Part shown: piece by piece, positions 1 to 10,815 of the stretch
Layout of the letters: every line of letters starts with the position of its first letter
Position numbering within the stretch: the stretch's first letter is position 1
Source: Magicicada septendecula
Lineage: Eukaryota > Arthropoda > Insecta > Hemiptera > Cicadidae
Assembly (NCBI GenBank): GCA_034769895.1
Contig: CM068373.1
Span: forward strand, 199,372,134 to 199,436,133
DNA: 64,000 nucleotides
Reading direction: 5' to 3'
Made by a program: the position numbers and the translations under genes
The notes under the pieces: model-generated
The model's database searches: none
Seen by the model: only the letters and a program-made list of their open reading frames with translations
Told to the model about the DNA's origin: nothing

Positions 1-547
1 AGTTCGAGACGGGTCACTGGCACGGTAGATATACCTGTAAACTCGTCAAGAACCAGTATGGGTGTGAAAATTACTCATTACGGTACAGCAAATGTGAATA
101 CGCATCATGTATGAACAACATATACACCCGATAAAAAAAAATATAAAAAAAATAAAAATAAAGTAAATAAATAAAAAATATATGTACTGCTTTTATACAT
201 TGACTTAGCATTGGATAGTGTATCTTATCATTATCTACCACTGTATTAGTTAATAGTACAGCGATAGATAACGTGGAGTAGGCCTGCTTTACGAATCTGT
301 AAAGTTGGGGAAACCACGTTAAAAAAAGCGTAGCGGTCTCTCATTCGCCTCTGGCCGCTAGGAAGAGGATGAGATGTAAAAAATAAAAGTATAAAAAATG
401 TTTATTTATTTTTAATAATAAATAAACTTATATTGTGCTTTTATGGTTTTACACATAGGACAACAGTAGATATCACTCGTCCACCTCATAGTTGCAAGTA
501 AGAGACGAGAAGTATAAGTACAAAAATAATTACAGTTAAACGACAAC
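1..547. other. Left flank, AT-rich, no gene seen
   Basis: No coding region is supported here. An A/T-only low-complexity tract lies at about 133-180 and a second AT-rich stretch at about 375-435. The only structured part is 270-373, listed separately. It has no similarity to the Penelope units or to the Gypsy-type RT at the right end. Confidence 0.6.
270..373. repeat. Two nested inverted-repeat structures
   Basis: First structure: AACGTGG (270-276) pairs with CCACGTT (314-320) and encloses CTTTAC (287-292) with GTAAAG (299-304). Second structure: CTCAT (340-344) pairs with ATGAG (369-373) and encloses CCTCT (348-352) with AGAGG (364-368). TAGCGG (331-336) can instead pair with CCGCTA (355-360). 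This could be a small structured RNA, a fragment of a non-autonomous transposon, or chance. No family is recognised. Confidence 0.35.
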
Positions 548-619
548 GGCCCCTTGGTGTAGTGGATGCATGCCGGATTGGAGTACCGGAGGTCCCGGGT
601 TCAAATCCCGGAGGGGCCA
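548..619 (+). tRNA. tRNA-like Pol III gene, nominal anticodon GGA
   Basis: A 72-nt cloverleaf can be drawn. The acceptor stem GGCCCCT/AGGGGCC has 7 bp and the D stem is GTGT/GCAT with two wobbles. The T arm is CCGGG-TTCAAAT-CCCGG. An A box (TGGTGTAGTGG, 555-565), a perfect B box (GGTTCAAATCC, 598-608) and a T6 terminator (627-632) are present. The anticodon arm is odd: the pair A577-A585 is mismatched. The loop places GGA at 580-582, nominally serine, but there is no long variable arm as tRNA-Ser requires. The T arm and variable loop look like tRNA-Pro. It is either a divergent or pseudo-tRNA, or the head of a tRNA-derived SINE. No CCA is encoded. Confidence 0.6.
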
Positions 620-626
620 TAATTTA

Positions 627-632
627 TTTTTT
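627..632 (+). terminator. Pol III T-run terminator
   Basis: Six consecutive T residues lie 7 nt after the tRNA-like gene, as expected for RNA polymerase III termination. Confidence 0.55.
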
Positions 633-678
633 GCGGAAACAAACTTTCTCGCCTCGCAGTCGAACACATGCGTCATGT

Positions 679-1115
679 CGGGTACCCCCATCCGTTGATT
701 TAAACATTTCGGGTGTTAACTTTCGGACACCAAGAGATTTCAGGTACCTCCATCCGTTGTTTTAATCATTTCGGTTGTCAAATATTGAACATCAAAAATT
801 TCGGGTACCCCCATCCGTTGTTCTAAACATTTCGGGTGTTAAATTTCAGACATCACGTAGTCGTCGAACCAGCTATCATATCCACCCAGCCTCCTGTTTC
901 GTCATAACCAGTGTTTTATACATGCGTCATGTGGGCGTACCCACAAATTTCGGGTACCCCCATCTGTTGATTTAAACATTTCGGGTAACGGTACCCGATA
1001 CCCCCAAAATTTCGAGTAACGGTACCCGATGACATCGCCTCTGCGGGCAACCGCCGAATTCCGGGTACCACCATCCGCTACACATTGTTTTCGGCTACCA
1101 AATTTTGGACATGCA
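679..1115. repeat. Degenerate tandem repeat with GGTACC module
   Basis: The module CGGGTACCCCCATCCGTTG followed by a TTTCGGGTGTTAA-like tail recurs at 679, 741, 802, 951 and 1062. The first three copies are spaced 61-62 bp. The last two are spaced wider (149 and 111 bp) and are interrupted by a doubled TAACGGTACCCGAT (986 and 1014 areas). ACATGCGTCATGT occurs at about 668 and again at about 920, suggesting a longer second-order repeat. Short reading frames across this stretch on both strands are products of the repeat and do not look like genes. Confidence 0.75.
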
Positions 1116-1124
1116 GAAACCACG

Positions 1125-1420
1125 GCCTCCGTGACGTCTTGAAACAGGTTTTAGCCATGCGGACGCCAGCGACTTGAGCCTCTGTGTGATGTCATGAACT
1201 GGAACACGGAAGTGTTTCAATCACACATACACACACATACACACACATACACACACACACACACACAAAACAGTGACGTCACATGGACAGCTCGGACACC
1301 AGCTGCCAGCGCCTCTATGACGTCATGAACTGGAACCCGGTAGTGTTTTCAACTGGGGGTTCCCCAACCCATTGTTTTCACACCGCGGAAGCCAGCTACC
1401 AGTGCCTCTCTGTGACGTCA
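1125..1420. repeat. Degenerate repeat carrying TGACGTCA palindromes
   Basis: A module of the form GCCTCTGTGACGTCATGAA is seen at 1125-1143, 1178-1217, 1311-1350 and 1404-1420. Two copies continue into CTGGAAC-C/A-CGG-AGTGTTT. Perfect TGACGTCA palindromes lie at 1274-1281, 1318-1325 and 1413-1420. The 8-mer equals the cAMP-response-element core, but its repetition inside a degenerate repeat makes a regulatory role only speculative. Confidence 0.65.
1222..1267. repeat. CA-rich microsatellite
   Basis: Three 10-bp ACACACATAC-type units run into pure (AC)n. It separates two copies of the TGACGTCA-bearing module. Confidence 0.9.
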
Positions 1421-1456
1421 TCGCCATTGTTCTCTAACATACACTTTCCCTCTACT

Positions 1457-2996
1457 AATAAATGTACAGATCTATTTGAGAAACATATATGCTACTCACT
1501 GAAACCAATAAAAGCTAGTGCACCATGCTTAAAAGGTCTACCCAAAGTAGACAAAAAAGACACACCAATTAGACATTTAGTAAATCATACAACCGCTCCA
1601 AGCTATAAAGTAGCAAAAACCTTGGTAAAAATAATCAAACAACATATAAGCTTAGATAATAACCAGAGTATAAAAGGTTATAAAGATTTTATTGAAAAAT
1701 TACGTCATATTAATATTAAGCCTAGTTACAAGCTAGTGTCCTTTGACATAGTGGATCTGTATACCAATGTCCCAATTGATGAAACTTTAAAATTACTCAA
1801 ACAAAATTTAATAAATTATAATACCTTAGAAATAAGAAAAATTAATCAGCTAATGTTACTATTAGAAATAGTACTTAATCAAAACTATTTTTTTTTTATG
1901 GTTCATACTACAAACAAAATGAGGGCCTAGCAATGGGTTCTCCACTCTCAGGTATCCTCGCTGATATTTATTTGAATCATCTAGAAAATACTAAAATTTA
2001 AAATCAATTATTTTGACAAAAAAATAGTATATTATTCAAGATATGTGGATGACACCTTTGTTATTTTCAATGGTAACAATAGACAGCTCGAGTCATTTAA
2101 TAACTATTTAAATAAAATACATAAGACAATAAAATTCACTATGGAAATTGAAAATAACAAAAATATTAATTTCCTGGATCTAACCATAACAAATAACGGT
2201 AATGAACTGACATACAAAATATACAGAAAGCACACTTGCACAGATACGGTTATACATGCTAAGTCATTTCATCCTCCAGCCCAAAAAATGGCTGCATTTA
2301 ACAGCTTTATTGACAGATTACTTTATGTTCCCCTTAATAACGAAGACTATGATCAAGAAGTAAATATTATGAAACAAATAGCTCTAAATAATGGTTACAG
2401 GCCAGTAATAGTTGATAAAATGATAATGAAACATAAAAAACGTTTAGAAAATAAAAATACCAATATTATTAACCAACATAATAAAAAACATAAAAAATTC
2501 ATTTCAGCTAATTATACTGGCTTGTTGCCAAATATATTAAAATCTGTTTTAAAAGTAAAGGATATACTACTTCATTCAAAACCTGTAATAATTTAAAAAA
2601 CTTTTTCAAAACTAAAATAAATATTCCTTAAAAAATAAATCAGGTGTCTATAAAATTAAATGCGATAATTGTGCAGCATTCTACATTGGCCAATCCGGCA
2701 GAGATTTTTATACAAGATTTTTAGAGCACATTCCAAAAACAAATAATAATAATTCCAGTTTTGCACAACATTTAATAGAAAATGATCATAGTTATACTAG
2801 TTTCGAAAACAATTTCGTGGCGTTGCATACTTGCAAGAAGGGTAAATTAATGGATAGTCTAGAGGAGTTCGAAATATACAAAGCTACAAAAAACGCAATG
2901 ACCAAAAATAACATATTAAATGACCAAATGAACTTCGGTTCTAATAACCTGTTTGACACTGCTATACGGTTGAATGATAAGTATAGCCAGTCGTGA
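1457..2996 (+). pseudogene. U1: 5'-truncated PLE RT/GIY-YIG remnant
   Basis: The N-terminal domain and first RT motifs are missing, and the remnant starts at the ATAAATGTACAG stretch inside the RT. An open frame beginning at 1283 in the flank reads into it, but its first ~58 codons are flanking repeat and not element sequence. Motif A (SFDIVD), motif B (MGSPLSG at 1933) and YVDD (about 2042) are visible. Breaks are the 1-nt poly-T loss before motif B, a 2-nt net loss near 1997-2006 unique to this unit, and the RT/GIY-YIG frame break. RT diagnostic sites are subfamily B although its neighbour U2 is A. Confidence 0.85.
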
Positions 2997-3151
2997 GGAA
3001 GTCGTAGTACAGCGTGCATGCATGCGAGCGCTCCGAGCGATTCAGTTGTTACGTTTTTATTTATATATATTTTATTTAAAAGATTTTAAATATTTTAAAT
3101 TATGACAAACCACAAATTGTGGTATACATTTATGTTTTGATTATTGTGTAT

Positions 3152-3182
3152 CTGAAGATGGGATTTTATCCCGAAACGCGTC
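3152..3182 (+). ncRNA. Hammerhead-like core, U1
   Basis: Core unchanged (CTGAAGA, GGGAT/ATCCC hairpin, GAAAC, GTC); see the entry at 5880 for the analysis. Confidence 0.45.
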
Positions 3183-3269
3183 ATTAAACGACAGCAGCTA
3201 GTGTCACTAAGGTAGACCGAATAAGGTAATTTAATTATATTAACCATAAACTGACTCGGTACGTAAAAC

Positions 3270-5724
3270 ATGAATAGATTGAAATTGGAACCTTACCAGG
3301 TAAAAATTGCGTATACACTTCAAAATCAAAAACTAAAACTATTTAAAACTAATTTAAATATTAAATTTAATAAAATTTGTCTATACAAAAATCTTACCCC
3401 AAATTAAGCTAAAATCAAAATTAACGATACCTCTAGAATGGCCAGAAAAACGGAGCAATTTGCAAGTAAATACAGGATAAAAGAAGAAATTAAATTCTTA
3501 TATAGGAAGAAAATCTCATTAAACTCAGCTATATATAAAACACATTTAGAACTATATAATAATGTTCACCCTGCTCTATGCGATACAATCATACAACATA
3601 TTAATCAATACGTTAAGAATAAGATTAGATTCCAGAAGAATAAACAAACTAATAAAATTGGCCGTTTGATAAGCAATCAAAACAACGATAAATTCAATAA
3701 TGAAAAACATGCTTTCTACCCTAGACTGATAAACATGACTAACATGGTTCTCACGAACACAGAGGAAAATCTTATCAATAAGGGACTGAATTACAATTTT
3801 CCACCGAATCTTAAAAATAAAAATAACATAATTAAAGAAATAGTTGAAGCCGAATCTGTAATTAAGTGTGTTCCAGACTTAAATGAACGAAATGAACTAC
3901 GAATATTAATAAATAATAGATTCCATTAAGCAATTAATAATAATTATCATAAACAAAAGAAATTAAATTATACAAAAACAAAACATGAACAACTAACAGC
4001 TAAATAAAAAACTCTTACAAAATAACATTTACTTAACGAAGGTTGATAAAGGCAATAATATAGCATTGTTAGACTTAGACGAATATAAACAAAAGGTATA
4101 CAAATTCATTAATAATAACAACATAACAAAGTTAAATAATGATCCCACCAAAAAATACACATTAGATTTGAATAAAACAATAAATAAATGTACAGATCTA
4201 TTTGAGAAACATATATGCTACTCACTGAAACCAATAAAAGCTAGTGCACCATGCTTAAATGGTCTACCCAAAGTAGACAAAAAAGACACACCAATTAGAC
4301 CTTTAGTAAATTATACAACCGCTCCAAGCTATAAAGTAGCAAAAACCTTGGTAAAAATAATCAAACAACATATAAGCTTAGATAATAACCAGAGTATAAA
4401 AGGTTATAAAGATTTTATTGAAATATTACGTCATATTAATATTAAGCCTAGTTACAAGCTAGTGTCCTTTGACATAGTGGATCTGTATACCAATTTCCCA
4501 ATTGATGAAACTTTAAAATTACTCAAACAAAATTTAATAAATAATAATACCTTAGAAATAAGAAAAATTAATCAGTTAATGGTACTATTAGAAATAGTAC
4601 TTAATCAAAACTATTTTTTTTTTATGGTTCATACTACAAACAAAATGAGGGCCTAGCAATGGGTTCTCCACTCACAGGTATCCTCGCTGATATTTATTTG
4701 AATCATCTAGAAAATACTAAAATTTTAAAAAACAATTATTTTGACAAAAAAATAGTATATTATTCAAGATATGTGGATGACACCTTTGTTATTTTCAATG
4801 GTAACAATAGACAGCTCGAGTCATTTAATAACTATTTAAATAAAATACATAAGACAATAAAATTCACTATGGAAATTGAAAATAACAAAAATATTAATTT
4901 CCTGGATCTAACCATAACAAATAACGGTAATGGACTGACATACAAAATATACAGAAAGCACACTTGCACAGATACGGTTATACATGCTAAGTCATTTCAT
5001 CCTCCAGCCCAAAAAATGGCTGCATTTAACAGCTTTATTGACAGATTACTTTGTGTTCCCCTTAATAACGAAGACTATGATCAAGAAGTAAATATTATGA
5101 AACAAATAGCTCTAAATAATGGTTACAGGCCAGTAATAGTTGATAAAATGATAATGAAACATAAAAAACGTTTAGAAAATAAAAATACCAATATTATTAA
5201 CCAACATAATAAAAAACATAAAAAATTCATTTCAGCTAATTATACTGGCTTGTTGCCAAATATTTTAAAATCTGTTTTAAAAGTAAAGGATATACTACTT
5301 CATTCAAAACCTGTAATAATTTAAAAAGCTTTTTCAAAACTAAAATAAATATTCCTTAAAAAATAAATCAGGTGTCTATAAAATTAAATGCGATAATTGT
5401 GCAGCATTCTACATTGGCCAATCCGGCAGAGATTTTTATACAAGATTTTTAGAGCACATTCCAAAAACAAATAATAATAATTCCAGTTTTGCACAACATT
5501 TAATAGAAAATGATCATAGTTATACTAGTTTCGAAAACAATTTCGTGGCGTTGCATACTTGCAAGAAGGGTAAATTAATGGATAGTCTAGAGGAGTTCGA
5601 AATATACAAAGCTACAAAAAACGCAATGACCAAAAATAACATATTAAATGACCAAATGAACTTCGGTTCTAATAACCTGTTTGACACTGCTATACGGTTG
5701 AATGATAAGTATAGCCAGTCGTGA
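3270..5724 (+). pseudogene. U2: PLE RT/GIY-YIG pseudogene
   Basis: The N-terminal domain opens at ATG 3270 but has its own stop at 3405-3407, reopening from about 3438. The shared stop is at 3927-3929, followed by the 8-bp deletion near 4001, the poly-T frameshift near 4615 and the RT/GIY-YIG break after 5324. Motif B reads SPLTG instead of SPLSG. The N-terminal end carries the ERNEL variant seen in U9-U14, whereas the RT is subfamily A, so this unit is itself mosaic. The GIY-YIG frame is open to 5724. Confidence 0.88.
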
Positions 5725-5837
5725 GGAAGTCGTAGTACAGCGTGCATGCATGCGAGCACTCCGAGCGATTCAGTTGTTACGTTTTTATTTATATATATTT
5801 TATTTAATAGATTCTAAATATTTTAAATTATGACAAA

Positions 5838-5850
5838 CCACAAATTGTGG
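5838..5850 (+). repeat. Perfect hairpin CCACAA-A-TTGTGG in unit noncoding region
   Basis: A 6-bp perfect inverted repeat with a 1-nt centre lies 114 nt after the GIY-YIG stop and 29 nt before the hammerhead-like core. It is present at the same offset in all units. In U10 (about 27672) only the central base changes from A to T, so both arms stay paired. Confidence 0.6.
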
Positions 5851-5879
5851 TATACATTTATGTTTTGATTATTGTGTAT

Positions 5880-5910
5880 CTGAAGATGGGATTTTATCCC
5901 GAAACGCGTC
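5880..5910 (+). ncRNA. Hammerhead-ribozyme-like core, U2 (reference)
   Basis: The sequence shows CTGAAGA (fits the CUGANGA core, position 7 being free), one extra T, a GGGAT-TTT-ATCCC stem II hairpin, GAAA, a minimal stem III (C-GC-G) and the cleavage-site GUC. PLEs are known to carry minimal type I hammerhead ribozymes in their terminal repeats, and the order here matches type I. Weak points are the extra T between the core and stem II and a flanking stem I with only about two continuous pairs (GTGTAT against ATTAAAC). It may be degenerate or inactive. Cleavage would fall after GTC at 5910, upstream of the next unit's ATG at 5998. Confidence 0.5.
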
Positions 5911-5997
5911 ATTAAACGACAGCAGCTAGTGTCACTAAGGTGGACCAAATAAGGTAATTTAATTATATTAACCATAAACTGACTCGGTACGTAAAAC

Positions 5998-8460
5998 ATG
6001 AATAGATTGAAATTGGAACCTTACCAGGTAAAAATTGCGTATACACTTCAAAATCAAAAACTAAAACTATTTAAAACTAATTTAAATATTAAATTCAATA
6101 AAATTTGTCTATACAAAAATCTTATCCCAAATTACGCTAAAATCAAAATTAACGGAACCTCTAGAATGGCCAGAAAAACTGAGCAATTTGCAAGTAAATA
6201 CAGGATAAAAGAAGAAATTAAATTCTTATATAGGAAGAAAATCTCATTAAACTCAGCTGTATATAAAACACATTTAGAACTATATAATATTATTCACCCT
6301 GCTCTATGCGATACAATCATACAACATATTAATCAATACGTTAAGAATAAGATTAGATTCCAGAAGAATAAACAAACTAATAAAATTGGCCGTTTGATAA
6401 GCAATCAAAACAACGATAAATTCAATAATGAAAAACATGCTTTCTACCCTAGACTGATAAACATGACTAACATGGTTCTCACGAACACAGAGGAAAATCT
6501 TATCAATAAGGGACTGAATTACAATTTTCCACCGACTCTTAAAAATAAAAATAACATAATTAAAGAAATAGTTGAAGCCGAATCTGTAATTAAGTGTGTT
6601 CCAGACTTAAATGAACGACATGAACTACGAATATTAATAAACAATAGATTCCATTAAGCAATTAATAATAATTATCATAAACAAAAGAAATTAAATTATA
6701 CAAAAACAAAACATGAACAACTAACAGCTATACAGCTAAATAAAAAACTCTTACATAATAACATTTACTTAACGAAGGTTGATAAAGGCAATACTATAGG
6801 ATTGTTAGACTTAGACGAATATAAACAAAAGGTATACAAATTCATTAATAATAACAACATAACAAAGTTAAATAATGATCCCACCAAAAAATACACATTA
6901 GATTTGAATAAAACAATAAATAAATGTACAGATCTATTTGAGAAACATATATGCTACTCACTGAAACCAATAAAAGCTAGTGCACCATGCTTAAATGGTC
7001 TACCCAAAGTAGACAAAAAAGACACACCAATTAGACCTTTAGTAAATTATACAACCGCTCCAAGCTATAAAGTAGCATAAACCTTGGTAAAAATAATCAA
7101 ACAACATATAAGCTTAGATAATAACCAGAGTATAAAAGGTTATAAAGATTTTATTGAAAAATTACGTCATATTAATATTAAGCCTAGTTACAAGCTAGTG
7201 TCCTTTGACATAGTGGATCTGTATACCAATTTCCCAATTGATGAAACTTTAAAATTACTCAAACAAAATTTAATAAATAATAATACCTTAGAAATAAGAA
7301 AAATTAATCAGTTAATGTTACTATTAGAAATAGTACTTAATCAAAACTATTTTTTTTTTATCGTTCATACTACAAACAAAATGAGGGCCTAGCAATGGGT
7401 TCTCCACTCTCAGGTATCCTCGCTGATATTTATTTGAATCATCTAGAAAATACTAAAATTTTAAAAAACAATTATTTTGACAAAAAAATAGTATATTATT
7501 CAAGATATGTGGATGACACCTTTGTTATTTTCAATGGTAACAATAGACAGCTCGAGTCATTTAATAACTATTTAAATAAAATACATAAGACAATAAAATT
7601 CACTATGGAAATTGAAAATAACAAAAATATTAATTTCCTGGATCTAACCATAACAAATAACGGTAATGGACTGACATACAAAATATACAGAAAGCACACT
7701 TGCACAGATACGGTTATACATGCTAAGTCATTTCATCCTCCAGCCCAAAAAATGGCTGCATTTAACAGCTTTATTGACAGATTACTTTGTGTTCCCCTTA
7801 ATAACGAAGACTATGATCAAGAAGTAAATATTATGAAACAAATAGCTCTAAATAATGGTTACAGGCCAGTAATAGTTGATAAAATGATAATGAAACATAA
7901 AAAACGTTTAGAAAATAAAAATACCAATATTATTAACCAACATAATAAAAAACATAAAAAATTCATTTCAGCTAATTATACTGGCTTGTTGCCAAATATT
8001 TTAAAATCTGTTTTAAAAGTAAAGGATATACTACTTCATTCAAAACCTGTAATAATTTAAAAAGCTTTTTCAAAACTAAAATAAATATTCCTTAAAAAAT
8101 AAATCAGGTGTCTATAAAATTAAATGCGATAATTGTGCAGCATTCTACATTGGCCAATCCGGCAGAGATTTTTATACAAGATTTTTAGAGCACATTCCAA
8201 AAACAAATAATAATAATTCCAGTTTTGCACAACATTTAATAGAAAATGATCATAGTTATACTAGTTTCGAAAACAATTTCGTGGCGTTGCATACTTGCAA
8301 GAAGGGTAAATTAATGGATAGTCTAGAGGAGTTCGAAATATACAAAGCTACAAAAAACGCAATGACCAAAAATAACATATTAAATGACCAAATGAACTTC
8401 GGTTCTAATAACCTGTTTGACACTGCTATACGGTTGAATGATAAGTATAGCCAGTCGTGA
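5998..8460 (+). pseudogene. U3: PLE pseudogene with unbroken N-terminal/RT frame
   Basis: The N-terminal domain is open 5998-6657 up to the shared stop TAA at 6655-6657. Unlike most units it keeps the extra 8 bp (ACAGCTATACAGCT near 6725), so after that stop the frame runs straight into the RT KVDKG motif. It has a private stop at 7078-7080 (AAA to TAA after VA in the fingers), then the poly-T frameshift near 7350. The second RT half is open 7395-8060. The GIY-YIG frame is open to 8460. Subfamily A. Confidence 0.88.
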
Positions 8461-8615
8461 GGAAGTCGTAGTACAGCGTGCATGCATGCGAGCACTCCGA
8501 GCGATTCAGTTGTTACGTTTTTATTTATATATATTTTATTTAAAAGATTCTAAATATTTTAAATTATGACAAACCACAAATTGTGGTATACATTTATGTT
8601 TTGATTATTGTGTAT

Positions 8616-8646
8616 CTGAAGATGGGATTTTATCCCGAAACGCGTC
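8616..8646 (+). ncRNA. Hammerhead-like core, U3
   Basis: Core unchanged relative to the 5880 reference. Confidence 0.45.
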
Positions 8647-8733
8647 ATTAAACGACAGCAGCTAGTGTCACTAAGGTGGACCGAATAAGGTAATTTAATT
8701 ATATTAACCATAAACTGACTCGGTACGTAAAAC

Positions 8734-9393
8734 ATGAATAGATTGAAATTGGAACCTTACCAGGTAAAAATTGCATATACACTTCAAAATCAAAAACTAA
8801 AACTATTTATAACTAATTTAAATATTAAATTTAATAAAATTTGTCTATACAAAAATCTTATCCCAAATTACGCTAAAATCAAAATTAACGGAACCTCTAG
8901 AATGGCCAGAAAAACTGAGCAATTTGCAAGTAAATACAGGATAAAAGAAGAAATTAAATTCTTATATAGGAAGAAAATCTCATTAAACTCAGCTGTATAT
9001 AAAACACATTTACAACTATATAATAATGTTCACCCTGCTCTATGCGATACAATCATACAACATATTAACCAATACGTTAACAATAAGATTAGATTCCAGA
9101 AGAATAAACAAACTAATAAAATTGGCCGTTTGATAAGCAATCAAAACAACGATAAATTCAATAATGAAAAACATGCTGTCTACCCTAGACTGATAAACAT
9201 GACTAACATGGTTCTCACGAACACAGAGGAAAATCTTATCAATAAGGGACTGAATTACAATTTTCCACCGACTCTTAAAAATAAAAATAACATAATTAAA
9301 GAAATAGTTGAAGCCGAATCTGTAATTAAGTGTGTTCCAGACTTAAATGAACGACATGAACTACGAATATTAATAAACAATAGATTCCATTAA
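8734..9393 (+). other. PLE N-terminal domain (U4)
   Basis: 219 codons, strongly basic and rich in Asn, Lys and Ile. It contains the block LTNTEENLINKGLNYNFPP (about residues 160-180), matching the PLE pattern in which a conserved LL-KGLNF-P-P segment precedes the RT, and an LIPNYAKIK segment near residue 42. It ends in RFH and then TAA. Sequence after the TAA stays open in the same frame to the RT, so a CAA (Gln) to TAA change is the simplest explanation. Confidence 0.8.
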
Positions 9394-10796
9394 GCAATTA
9401 ATAATAATTATCATAAACAAAAGAAATTAAATTATACAAAAACAAAACATGAACAACTAACAGCTATACAGCTAAATAAAAAACTCTTACATAATAACAT
9501 TTACTTAACGAAGGTTGATAAAGGCAATACTATAGGATTGTTAGACTTAGACGAATATAAACAAAAGGTATACAAATTCATTAATAATAACAACATAACA
9601 AAGTTAAATAATGATCCCACCAAAAAATACACATTAGATTTGAATAAAACAATAAATAAATGTACAGATCTATTTGAGAAACATATATGCTACTCACTGA
9701 AACCAATAAAAGCTAGTGCACCATGCTTAAATGGTCTACCCAAAGTAGACAAAAAAGACACACCAATTAGACCTTTAGTAAATTATACAACCGCTCCAAG
9801 CTATAAAGTAGCAAAAACCTTGGTAAAAATAATCAAACAACATATAAGCTTACATAATAACCAGAGTATAAAAGGTTATAAAGATTTTATTGAAAAATTA
9901 CGTCATATTAATATTAAGCCTAGTTACAAGCTAGTGTCCTTTGACATAGTGGATCTGTATACCAATTTCCCAATTGATGAAACTTTAAAATTACTCAAAC
10001 AAAATTTAATAAATAATAATACCTTAGAAATAAGAAAAATTAATCAGTTAATGTTACTATTAGAAATAGTACTTAATCAAAACTATTTTTTTTTTATGGT
10101 TCATACTACAAACAAAATGAGGGCCTAGCAATGGGTTCTCCACTCTCAGGTATCCTCGCTGATATTTATTTGAATCATCTAGAAAATACTAAAATTTTAA
10201 AAAACAATTATTTTGACAAAAAAATAGTATATTATTCAAGATATGTGGATGACACCTTTGTTATTTTCAATGGTAACAATAGACAGCTCGAGTCATTTAA
10301 TAACTATTTAAAAAAAATACATAAGACAATAAAATTCACTATGGAAATTGAAAATAACAAAAATATTAATTTCCTGGATCTAACCATAACAAATAACGGT
10401 AATGGACTGACATACAAAATATACAGAAAGCACACTTGCACAGATACGGTTATACATGCTAAGTCATTTCATCCTCCAGCCCAAAAAATGGCTGCATTTA
10501 ACAGCTTTATTGACAGATTACTTTGTGTTCCCCTTAATAACGAAGACTATGATCAAGAAGTAAATATTATGAAACAAATAGCTCTAAATAATGGTTACAG
10601 GCCAGTAATAGTTGATAAAATGATAATGAAACATAAAAAACGTTTAGAAAATAAAAATACCAATATTATTAACCAACATAATAAAAAACATAAAAAATTC
10701 ATTTCAGCTAATTATACTGGCTTGTTGCCAAATATTTTAAAATCTGTTTTAAAAGTAAAGGATATACTACTTCATTCAAAACCTGTAATAATTTAA
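9394..10796 (+). other. PLE reverse transcriptase domain (U4)
   Basis: Motifs in order: KVDKG (9511-9525), LPKVDK and PIRPLV (near 9740-9780), motif A SFDIVDLYTN with the catalytic Asp codon at 9943-9945, motif B MGSPLSGILAD (from 10131), motif C YVDD (10242-10253), then NFLDLTI and the PLE-typical YRK-T-TD and HPPAQK blocks. The first half is read in one frame and 10131-10796 in another because of the poly-T loss. All metal-binding aspartates are present. The usual PLE motif has Pro in YRKPT, but here it is His. Confidence 0.9.
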
Positions 10797-10815
10797 AAAG
10801 CTTTTTCAAAACTAA

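Noticed and set aside
562..1123. Short frames of 66-73 codons on both strands
   Set aside because: They run through the tRNA-like gene and the GGTACC repeat, and their peptides mirror the repeat units. No gene-like features.
1283..1456. N-terminal 58 codons of the frame that continues into U1
   Set aside because: This part is flanking TGACGTCA repeat that happens to be open; element homology starts only at 1457.
5520..5759. Antisense frame of 75-79 codons repeated once per unit
   Set aside because: It lies exactly opposite the GIY-YIG domain, whose sense translation has clear family motifs. The antisense protein has none, and its conservation follows from the sense strand and array homogeneity.
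5711..5760. GCATGCATGC alternating purine-pyrimidine stretch after each GIY-YIG stop as a special site
   Set aside because: It is only 10-12 bp long, part of the uniform unit, and has no further support.
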